NCBI GenBank assembly: GCA_041685045.1
Contig: JAWLGP010000018.1
Coordinates: forward strand, 42,858 to 106,857
DNA from: Thiohalomonas sp041685045
GTDB taxonomy: Bacteria; Pseudomonadota; Gammaproteobacteria; Thiohalomonadales; Thiohalomonadaceae
Direction: 5' to 3'
Length of the DNA: 64,000 nt
Shown piece by piece: positions 43,360-50,455 of this stretch. The translations under genes were made by a program, and so were the position numbers. The stretch's first letter is position 1, and every line of letters begins with the position of its first letter. Under the pieces are notes generated by a model. It was not told the DNA's origin and searched no databases. It saw only the letters and a list, made by a program, of their open reading frames with translations.

Positions 43360-45300
43360 ATGAACGACCAAGCGACCCGGATTCAGCCTAACGTCTGGTA
43401 CGGTATCAGCCGGATCACCGACCATGACATCTACCTGTTTCGCGAGGGTAGCCACGTTCGGCTGTACAACCTGCTCGGGTCCCATGTCATGGACGTGGAC
43501 GGCCAGCGCGGCGTGCTGTTTGCCGTCTGGGCCCCCAGCGCCTCCAAGGTGTCGGTCATCGGTGATTTCAACGGCTGGAACGCGGACGGGCATCCGCTGA
43601 CGCCGCGTCTGGACAGTTCGGGGATCTGGGAGGGATTCATCCCCGGCCTGGACCACGGCACCATCTACAAATACCACATCACCTCCAACTTCAGCGGCTA
43701 CAGCGCCGAGAAGGGCGACCCCTTCGCCCGCCATTGGGAGCTCCCGCCGCGCACGGCATCGGTGGTGTGGAACGGCGATTACCAGTGGCAGGACGGTGAC
43801 TGGATGGCCCACCGCGGTGGCGCCAACGCCCTCGATGCGCCGCACTCCATTTACGAGGTGCACCTCGGCTCCTGGCGGCGGGTACCGGAGGACGGCAACC
43901 GTTCGCTCTCCTACCGCGAACTGGCCGATCAGCTGACCGATTACGTGCAGTGGATGGGCTTCACCCACGTGGAGCTCATGCCGGTGATGGAGCACCCGTT
44001 CTACGGCTCCTGGGGCTACCAGTGCACCGGTTTCTTCGCCCCCACCTCCCGCTACGGCACGCCGGAAGATTTCAAATATCTGGTCGACCGCCTGCATCAG
44101 GCCGGCATCGGCGTGATCCTCGACTGGGTGCCGTCCCACTTCCCCAGCGACCTGCACGGGCTCTCCTATTTCGACGGCACCTACACCTTCGAGCACATGG
44201 ATCCGAAGCGGGGCTACCACCCGGAGTGGAACAGCTACATCTTCAACTTCGGCCGCCACGAGGTGCGCGCCTTTCTGCTCTCTTCCGCCCTCTACTGGAT
44301 GGACCAGTTTCACGCCGACGGCCTGCGGGTCGATGCCGTCGCCTCCATGCTCTATCTCGACTATGCGCGCAAGGATGGGGAGTGGATCCCCAACCCCTAC
44401 GGCGGCAAGGAGGACCTCGACGCCATTCATTTCATCCGCATGTTGAACGAGGCGATCTACCGCGACCACCCGAACGCCCAGACCGTGGCCGAGGAGTCCA
44501 CCGCCTGGCCGATGGTGTCGCGTCCCACCCATGTCGGTGGGCTCGGCTTCGGCATGAAGTGGAACATGGGCTGGATGCACGACACCCTGGAGTACTTCAC
44601 CAAAGACCCGGTGCATCGCAAGTACCACCACAACCAGCTCACCTTCAGCATCTGGTACGCCTTCAACGAGAATTTTGTGCTGCCGCTCTCCCACGACGAG
44701 GTGGTCTACGGCAAGGGGGCGCTGCTGCGCAAGATGCCGGGCGACGACTGGCAGAAGTTCGCCAACCTGCGCCTGCTGTTCGGCTACATGTGGACCCACC
44801 CGGGCAAGCAGCTGCTGTTCATGGGCGGTGAATTCGGCCAGTGGGACGAGTGGCACCACGACTCGAGCCTGCAGTGGCATCTGAACGAGTGGGGGCCGCA
44901 CCAGGGCGTGCAGCGCTGGATCAGGGACCTGAACGCCTTCTACCGGAGCGAACCGGCCCTGTTCCAGTGCGACTTCGATGCCCAGGGCTTCGAGTGGATC
45001 GACTTCCACGACTGGGAGAATTCGGTGATCAGCTTCCTGCGCCGTGGCAAGGACCCCGCCGACAAGGTGGTGGTGGTCTGCAACATGACCCCGGTGGTGC
45101 GTGAGAACTACATCGTCGGCGTCGACGAAGGTGGCTACTGGAAAGAGGTGCTGAACTCCGATGCCGCCATTTACGGCGGTTCCGATGTGGGCAACATGGG
45201 CGGGGTCGAGGCCGCACCGGTGTCGGCCCAGGGGCGCTACCACTCGCTGACCCTGAAACTGCCGCCGCTGGCGGTGCTGGTGTTCAAGCCGCAGCGGTAG
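43360..45300 (+). CDS. glgB: 1,4-alpha-glucan branching enzyme
   Basis: The protein (646 aa) has the CBM48 N-terminal domain (VLFAVWAPSASKVSVIGDFN), and the GH13 core with DGLRVDAVAS (nucleophile Asp), AEESTAW (acid/base Glu) and LPLSHDEVVYGKG (stabilising Asp), all typical of GlgB. It makes alpha-1,6 branches in glycogen. No other glycogen genes are in the window. The ATG at 43360 has GAGAGGGAG upstream and was preferred over an in-frame ATG at 43315. It is followed by a 271-bp gap with a REP pair. Confidence 0.95.
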   Translation: MNDQATRIQPNVWYGISRITDHDIYLFREGSHVRLYNLLGSHVMDVDGQRGVLFAVWAPSASKVSVIGDFNGWNADGHPLTPRLDSSGIWEGFIPGLDHGTIYKYHITSNFSGYSAEKGDPFARHWELPPRTASVVWNGDYQWQDGDWMAHRGGANALDAPHSIYEVHLGSWRRVPEDGNRSLSYRELADQLTDYVQWMGFTHVELMPVMEHPFYGSWGYQCTGFFAPTSRYGTPEDFKYLVDRLHQAGIGVILDWVPSHFPSDLHGLSYFDGTYTFEHMDPKRGYHPEWNSYIFNFGRHEVRAFLLSSALYWMDQFHADGLRVDAVASMLYLDYARKDGEWIPNPYGGKEDLDAIHFIRMLNEAIYRDHPNAQTVAEESTAWPMVSRPTHVGGLGFGMKWNMGWMHDTLEYFTKDPVHRKYHHNQLTFSIWYAFNENFVLPLSHDEVVYGKGALLRKMPGDDWQKFANLRLLFGYMWTHPGKQLLFMGGEFGQWDEWHHDSSLQWHLNEWGPHQGVQRWIRDLNAFYRSEPALFQCDFDAQGFEWIDFHDWENSVISFLRRGKDPADKVVVVCNMTPVVRENYIVGVDEGGYWKEVLNSDAAIYGGSDVGNMGGVEAAPVSAQGRYHSLTLKLPPLAVLVFKPQR

Positions 45301-45364
45301 CGCGGCGCACCGCTTTGATGCGGGTGCGGTGACGACTGCATGGATGCAGGAGGTTGCAGCGACC

Positions 45365-45439
45365 GTAGGATGGGCAAAGCGAAGCGTGCCCATCATCCGT
45401 CCCGATGGGCACGTCGCTTCGCTCCTTTGCCCATCCTAC
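45365..45439. repeat. REP family 2 inverted pair (BIME)
   Basis: Plus-oriented REP at 45365-45394 (GTAG-GATGGGCAAAGCGAAGCG-TGCCCATC) and minus-oriented REP at 45404-45439. Upstream, 45325-45362 has a degenerate family 1 arm with the CTGCATGGATGCAG insert. The gap between glgB and cydD holds no gene. Confidence 0.8.
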
Positions 45440-45571
45440 ATGGCTTACAACTCGCCCAGCACAGCCTTAATGTAAAAATGCGTTTACCCTGGGATTGCGT
45501 TTTGTCGATCCGGGGTCGTGTCGCTTGCTGCTATAGTGGCGGCCCCCCCGATGTGACAACCGCAACAGACC

Positions 45572-47329
45572 GTGGATACTACCGCATCGAACCCGCCACC
45601 GGCCCCGGGACGCTGGCTGTCCGGTCAGCGCCATTTGGCCGGTCCGGCCCTGAACCTGGCTGTATGCCTCGGCCTTTTCGGCGGCTTTCTGCTCATCGCG
45701 CAAGCCTGGTTGCTGGCGCAGGTGGTCAGCGCCGCCGTGATCGAGGGTGCACCGCTGAACGAGCTCTGGGGCTGGCTCTGGCCCCTGCTCGGGATCTTTC
45801 TGCTGCGCGCGGGCATCGCCTGGTCGTCGGAGCAGGTGGCGTTCCAGGCGGCGGCTCGGGTCAAGCTGGCCCTGCGGGAGCGGCTCTATCGTCACCTCCA
45901 GGCGCTGGGACCGGTCTACCTGCACGGCGAACGCAGCGGCGAGCTGAGCAGCCTTCTGGTGGACGGCGTGGAGAAGCTGGAGGCCTACTACGCCCGCTTC
46001 CTGCCGCACATGGCGCTTACCGCGCTGGTACCGCTGGCGATTCTCGCCTTCGTCTTCCCGCTGGACTGGATCTCCGGTCTGGTGATGCTGCTCACCGCGC
46101 CGTTGATCCCGCTGTTCATGATCCTGATCGGCAAGGGTGCGGAGCGCCTCAATCAAAAGCAGTGGCGCGAGCTGGCGCGCATGAGCGCCCACTTCCTCGA
46201 TGTGATTCAGGGGCTCACCACCCTCAAGCTGTTCAACGCCAGCCGCCGCGAAGCGCAGGTGATCGCCGCCGTCTCCGATGCCCACCGCCGCAGCACCATG
46301 GGGGTGCTGCGGGTCGCCTTTCTCTCCTCCCTGGTGCTGGAGTTCTTCGGCACCGTCAGTATCGCCGTGGTCGCGGTGCTGATCGGTTTCCGTCTGCTGT
46401 GGGGCGAGATGGACTTCATTCACGGATTTTTCGTGCTGTTGCTGGCGCCGGAGTTCTATCTGCCCCTGCGGCAGATGGGCACCCACTACCACGCCCGCAT
46501 GGAGGCGATCGCCGCCGCCGAGCGCCTGGTCGAGGTGCTGGAGACGCCCGTGCCGGCGACACCGGCGGTCCCGATTCCCGTCCCTGAACACGGGCCGTTC
46601 GAGATCCGCTTCGACCGCCTCGCCTTCGACTACCCCGGCGGCCGTACCGCCCTGGCGGAGACCTCGTTCACCGTCGCCCCGGGGGAGCGGGTCGCCCTGG
46701 TAGGGCCGAGCGGTTCCGGCAAGAGCACCACCGTCAACCTGCTGCTCGGTTTCCTGCGCCCGCAGGCCGGGAGCATCCAGGTCAACGGACACGACCTGGG
46801 ACAGATGGTGCACACCGATTGGCTGCGCCAGGTCGCCTGGGTGCCGCAACGGCCGCGGCTCTTCCACGGCAGCGTGCTCGACAACATCCGCCTGGGACGG
46901 CCGGACGCCGATCTTGCGGCGGTGCGCGAAGCCGCACGGCTCGCCCATGCCGACGAGTTCATCGAGCGGCTGCCGCAGGGCTATGAGACCCCCATCGGCG
47001 AAGCGGGGCAGGGGCTCTCCGGCGGCCAGATCCAGCGCTTGGCGTTGGCACGGGCGTTTCTGAAGGACGCGCCGCTGGTCGTGCTCGATGAGCCCACCGC
47101 GAGCCTCGACCCGGAGAGCGAGGCGCTGGTGCAAGTCGCCCTCGAGCGGCTGGCCGAAGGGCGGACGCTCATCGTGGTGGCCCACCGGCTCGCCACCGTG
47201 CGCCGCGCCGACCGCATCATCGTGCTGGAGAACGGCCGGGTCGCCGAGAGCGGTGGCCACACCGACCTCATCGCCGCCGGCGGTCCCTACGCCCGTCTGG
47301 CCGCCGCCTATCGGGGGACGTCGGCATGA
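45572..47329 (+). CDS. cydD: CydD-like thiol reductant ABC exporter subunit
   Basis: A 585-residue fused membrane-ATPase half-transporter: six transmembrane segments in residues 20-320, then a nucleotide-binding domain with Walker A GPSGSGKST, ABC signature GQGLSGGQ, and Walker B LVVLDEPTASLD. Order and partner identify CydD, which with CydC exports glutathione/cysteine needed for periplasmic redox balance and for cytochrome bd and c assembly. The start is the GTG at 45572. It overlaps cydC by four bases (ATGA). The cydAB genes are not nearby. Confidence 0.85.
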   Translation: MDTTASNPPPAPGRWLSGQRHLAGPALNLAVCLGLFGGFLLIAQAWLLAQVVSAAVIEGAPLNELWGWLWPLLGIFLLRAGIAWSSEQVAFQAAARVKLALRERLYRHLQALGPVYLHGERSGELSSLLVDGVEKLEAYYARFLPHMALTALVPLAILAFVFPLDWISGLVMLLTAPLIPLFMILIGKGAERLNQKQWRELARMSAHFLDVIQGLTTLKLFNASRREAQVIAAVSDAHRRSTMGVLRVAFLSSLVLEFFGTVSIAVVAVLIGFRLLWGEMDFIHGFFVLLLAPEFYLPLRQMGTHYHARMEAIAAAERLVEVLETPVPATPAVPIPVPEHGPFEIRFDRLAFDYPGGRTALAETSFTVAPGERVALVGPSGSGKSTTVNLLLGFLRPQAGSIQVNGHDLGQMVHTDWLRQVAWVPQRPRLFHGSVLDNIRLGRPDADLAAVREAARLAHADEFIERLPQGYETPIGEAGQGLSGGQIQRLALARAFLKDAPLVVLDEPTASLDPESEALVQVALERLAEGRTLIVVAHRLATVRRADRIIVLENGRVAESGGHTDLIAAGGPYARLAAAYRGTSA

Positions 47330-49056
47330 GAGAACTGCTGCGGCTGGCGCGCCTGCTCGGACCCTACTGGAAATGGATGGCCCTTGGCGTGCTGCTCTCG
47401 TTTCTTACCCTGATCGCCAACGTCGGCCTGATGGCCGTCTCCGGCTGGTTCATCGCCGCCATGGCGCTGGCCGGGCTGGCCGGGGTGACCATCAACTACT
47501 TCACGCCGGCGGCGATCATCCGCACCCTCGCCATCGCCCGCACGGTGGGGCGCTATGGCGAGCGGCTGGTGACCCACGAGGCGACCTTTCGGGTCCTTTC
47601 GGAGCTGCGGGTCTGGTTCTACACCCGCCTGGAACCGCTCGCCCCGGCCCGGCTGCAGCAATACCGCAGCGGCGACCTCCTGAGTCGCATCCGTGCCGAC
47701 ATCGACACCCTGGATAACCTCTACCTGCGCATCCTGGTGCCGGTGGCGGTGGCGGTGCTTGGCTTCGCTGCCGTGGGATTCTTCCTTTCCCTCTATGACG
47801 GGCGGCTGGCGGCGATCAATCTCGCCTTCCTGCTGCTGGCCGGGGTCGCCGTGCCCTGGTGGGTGCAGCGTCTGGGGCGCCAGCCGGGCCGGGCTCTGGT
47901 GGAGACCAACGCCTCCCTGCACGCGACCGCCGTGGACGGGCTGCAGGGGATGAGCGAATTGCTGGTGTACGGCGCCGGTGAGCGGCAGGCCGCGCAGATC
48001 AATTCCCTCAGTCGGGAACTGACCGCCGCCCAGGCCCGGATGAGCCGCGTCAGCGGTCTCTCCCAGGCCGCGCTCGGCCTCTCGGCCAATCTCACCGCCT
48101 GGCTGGTGGCGCTGGTGGCGATCCCGCTGCTGGCTGGCGGGACCCTGGAGCGGCCGGAACTGGCGATGCTGGTGCTGTTTGCCCTGGCCAGCTTCGAGGT
48201 GGTGATGCCGCTGCCCCAGGCATTCCAGATGCTGGGCCAGACCCTCAGTGCGGCCCGCCGTATCTTTGAAATCGTCGATGCCGAACCGCAGGCCCCCGAC
48301 CCGGCGGAACCGTCACCCCGGCCGGAGCATTTTGGGCTGGAACTGCGAGGGGTCGGCTTCGCCTATACCGAGGCGGGCCCGCCGGTGCTGGATGGCATTG
48401 AACTGGAACTGCCGCCAGGGAGGCGGGTGGCGGTGGTCGGTGCCACCGGCTCCGGCAAGAGCACCCTGGTCAACCTGCTGCTGCGTTTCTGGGATCCGCA
48501 GCGCGGCAGCATCACCCTCGGCGGCCACAACCTGCTCCGTTACCGAGGCGACGACCTGCGCCGCCACATTGCCGTGGTGGCCCAGGGCACGCACCTGTTC
48601 ACCACCACGCTGCGCGAGAACCTGCGGGTGGCCGCCCCGGAGGCCGACGAGGCGCAGCTGACGGCAGCACTGGAGACGGCCCAGCTGACGGACTTCGTCG
48701 CCAGCCAGCCGGACGGCCTCGATACCTGGGTGGGCGAGGCCGGCCTGCGCCTCTCCGGCGGGCAGGCCCGCCGGGTGGCCATCGCCCGCGCCCTGCTCAA
48801 GGATGCCCCGATTCTGCTGCTCGACGAGCCCACCGAAGGGCTCGATGCCGCCACCGAGCAGAACCTGATGCGGGCCCTGTACCGGCTCATGGAGGGGCGC
48901 ACCGTGCTGCTCATCACCCACCGCCTGGTCGGCCTCGAGGCGGTGGACGAGATCCTGGTGCTCGACCGCGGCCGGGTGGTGGAGCGGGGCAGTCACACCG
49001 AACTGCTGGCGGCCGGCGGCATCTACGCTGGCATGCATGCACGATTGGGGGAGTGA
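47326..49056 (+). CDS. cydC: CydC-like thiol reductant ABC exporter subunit
   Basis: A 576-residue partner half-transporter: six membrane segments (for example MALGVLLSFLTLIANVGLMA and FAAVGFFLSLYDG), then an ATPase with GATGSGKST, LSGGQARRVAIARALL and LLLDEPTEGLD. CydDC export of thiols supports cytochrome maturation in the periplasm. Its ATG overlaps the cydD stop, which points to a coupled heterodimer. A REP pair begins 18 bp beyond its stop. Confidence 0.85.
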   Translation: MRELLRLARLLGPYWKWMALGVLLSFLTLIANVGLMAVSGWFIAAMALAGLAGVTINYFTPAAIIRTLAIARTVGRYGERLVTHEATFRVLSELRVWFYTRLEPLAPARLQQYRSGDLLSRIRADIDTLDNLYLRILVPVAVAVLGFAAVGFFLSLYDGRLAAINLAFLLLAGVAVPWWVQRLGRQPGRALVETNASLHATAVDGLQGMSELLVYGAGERQAAQINSLSRELTAAQARMSRVSGLSQAALGLSANLTAWLVALVAIPLLAGGTLERPELAMLVLFALASFEVVMPLPQAFQMLGQTLSAARRIFEIVDAEPQAPDPAEPSPRPEHFGLELRGVGFAYTEAGPPVLDGIELELPPGRRVAVVGATGSGKSTLVNLLLRFWDPQRGSITLGGHNLLRYRGDDLRRHIAVVAQGTHLFTTTLRENLRVAAPEADEAQLTAALETAQLTDFVASQPDGLDTWVGEAGLRLSGGQARRVAIARALLKDAPILLLDEPTEGLDAATEQNLMRALYRLMEGRTVLLITHRLVGLEAVDEILVLDRGRVVERGSHTELLAAGGIYAGMHARLGE

Positions 49057-49073
49057 GTCGGCGGCACGCGATT

Positions 49074-49189
49074 GATGCGGTTCGCAAGCTCACCACATCC
49101 TACGAAATCCCGTAGGGTGTGGTGACGACTGCATGGATGCAGGAGGTAGGGCAACGCATGGAGCAGTTGCCGAGGAACGAACCGCACCG
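49074..49189. repeat. REP family 1 pair with nested hairpin insert
   Basis: Minus-oriented family 1 REP at 49074-49103 and plus-oriented copy at 49112-49189. The plus copy has its loop enlarged by a 48-base insert containing CTGCAT-GG-ATGCAG and then GTAG-GGCAAC, ten-base loop, GTTGCC, itself shaped like a REP. The same composite occurs at 54111-54186 and 60758-60835. Confidence 0.8.
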
Positions 49190-49196
49190 AAGCACA

Positions 49197-49610
49197 TCAT
49201 CGGCCGTGTGCGAGGAAATCCCCCGAGCGGATCGGCCTCAATTTCGCAGTGTCGCGGTTGTAGACATACGCCCAAGCCGTCAGGGAACCGCCCGCCGCGA
49301 GCCGCACGGGAACCCGCTTGCGCACGTACTCGTGCGGTTTGGCAAACCGCTCACTGCACTGCTCGTACTCATCCAGTCTCGGCAACAAAAGATATCCCCG
49401 CAGGATCCGGTACACCTCCCCGCAAGCCCGTTCGCTAATGTCGGTCGATTCGACGACACCGGGATAGCCGTCGACTGTAAACAACCTGCCCGCCATGCTC
49501 CCCTCGCCCACGAAAATCGCGTGCCGCGCAATCACCCGATGCATCGGGTGACCGATCGATCGGCGCAGGGTGCCGTAGACGAAAAGATATCGCGTTGTAC
49601 ATTTCGCCAT
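49197..49610 (-). CDS. Gamma-glutamylcyclotransferase family protein
   Basis: A 137-residue protein starting with RYLFVYGTLRRS, the GGCT substrate-loop motif, with GRLFTVDGYPGVVES, LPRLDEYEQC (catalytic Glu region) and a C-terminal VRLAAGGSLTAWAYVY strand. The fold cyclises gamma-glutamyl groups or, in some members, is non-catalytic. No signal peptide or membrane segment. It sits between REP pairs, opposite to its neighbours, and the immediately following 185 bp carries REPs. Confidence 0.85.
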   Translation of the reverse strand: MAKCTTRYLFVYGTLRRSIGHPMHRVIARHAIFVGEGSMAGRLFTVDGYPGVVESTDISERACGEVYRILRGYLLLPRLDEYEQCSERFAKPHEYVRKRVPVRLAAGGSLTAWAYVYNRDTAKLRPIRSGDFLAHGR

Positions 49611-49659
49611 TGTTATGAGTTGCGCCTAACCTGATATCCTCGTCATCGGTGACTCGGGT

Positions 49660-49766
49660 GATGCGGTTCGTTCCTCACCACATCCTACATCGCTCGCAGG
49701 GTGCGGTGAGGAACGAATCGCACCGAGGTAGATTCGCGTAGGGTGTGGTGAGGAACGAACCGCACC
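49660..49766. repeat. REP family 1 cluster upstream of the RAYT gene
   Basis: Minus-oriented copy at 49660-49688 and two plus-oriented copies at 49696-49725 and 49738-49766, all GTAGG/GCAGG, GTGYGGTGA, GGAACGAA, YCGCACC. The last ends 30 bases before the RAYT start codon. Confidence 0.85.
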
Positions 49767-49795
49767 AAGGAGCAACATGTCACGGAGGACCATCA

Positions 49796-50335
49796 ATGAC
49801 CAATTATCGCCGTGTGCGTGTTCCAGGCGCGACGTGGTTTTTTACCGTCGCTTTGGCGCAACGCCAGGGCAACGATCTGTTGATTCACAAAGTCGACGCA
49901 CTTCGTAGCGCCTTCCGCCAGGTGCAGCAGCGCCACCCGTTCCACCTCGATGCGGTGGTGGTGCTTCCGGAGCATCTCCACTGTATCTGGACTCTGCCCG
50001 ACGGTGACGCCGACATCTCTAGCAGATGGGGGCTGATCAAGGCCGCTTTCTCCCGATCGTTGACCCGAGCGGAGCACCGTTCGACCAGTCGTCGGAAGCG
50101 CGGCGAACGCGGGGTTTGGCAGCGGCGGTTCTGGGAGCATCTCATCCGCGACGACGAGGATTTTCGTGGCCATGCGGATTACATCCATTGGAATCCGGTG
50201 AAGCATGGTTACGTGAGCCGGCCAGCGGAGTGGCCGTATTCGAGCTTCGGGCGGTTCGTTGCACGGGGGCTTTATCCGGTGGATTGGGGGGTTGGCGAAG
50301 CGCCGAAACTGCCGGGTGGGATTGGACGCGAATGA
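49796..50335 (+). CDS. REP-associated tyrosine transposase (RAYT / TnpA-REP)
   Basis: A 179-residue protein of the IS200/IS605 Y1 transposase superfamily. The HUH-type histidines are H60 and H62 in LPEHLHCIW, and the predicted catalytic Tyr129 is in FRGHADYIHWNPVKHG, the segment typical of RAYT proteins. RAYTs bind and cleave single-stranded REP hairpins and are thought to drive REP dispersal without moving themselves. The gene is flanked on both sides by family 1 REPs, which is the normal context and the main support for pairing these REPs with this enzyme. Start chosen at ATG 49796; its stop overlaps the first base of a downstream REP. Confidence 0.92.
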   Translation: MTNYRRVRVPGATWFFTVALAQRQGNDLLIHKVDALRSAFRQVQQRHPFHLDAVVVLPEHLHCIWTLPDGDADISSRWGLIKAAFSRSLTRAEHRSTSRRKRGERGVWQRRFWEHLIRDDEDFRGHADYIHWNPVKHGYVSRPAEWPYSSFGRFVARGLYPVDWGVGEAPKLPGGIGRE

Positions 50336-50455
50336 TGCGGTTCGTTCCTCAACACATCCTACGGCCGACGGCGTTTGTAGTGTGTGAGGCACGAACCGCA
50401 CCGGGGCACGGCGAGGTCGGTTCACGTAGGGTGTGGTGAGGGACGAACCGCACCG
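50334..50455. repeat. REP family 1 cluster downstream of RAYT, overlapping the ligD 3' end
   Basis: Minus-oriented copy at 50334-50362 (overlapping the RAYT stop), plus-oriented copies at 50377-50403 (degenerate) and 50426-50455. The latter encodes the last residues of LigD on the other strand and starts two bases from its stop. Confidence 0.85.

Noticed and set aside
43078..45396. 772-residue open frame on the minus strand opposite glgB
   Set aside because: The GlgB protein with all catalytic motifs is on the plus strand; this frame is its shadow.
49660..50455. CRISPR array
   Set aside because: Repeats are inverted palindromic REPs of about 30 bp without regular spacers, adjacent to a RAYT; no cas genes are nearby.
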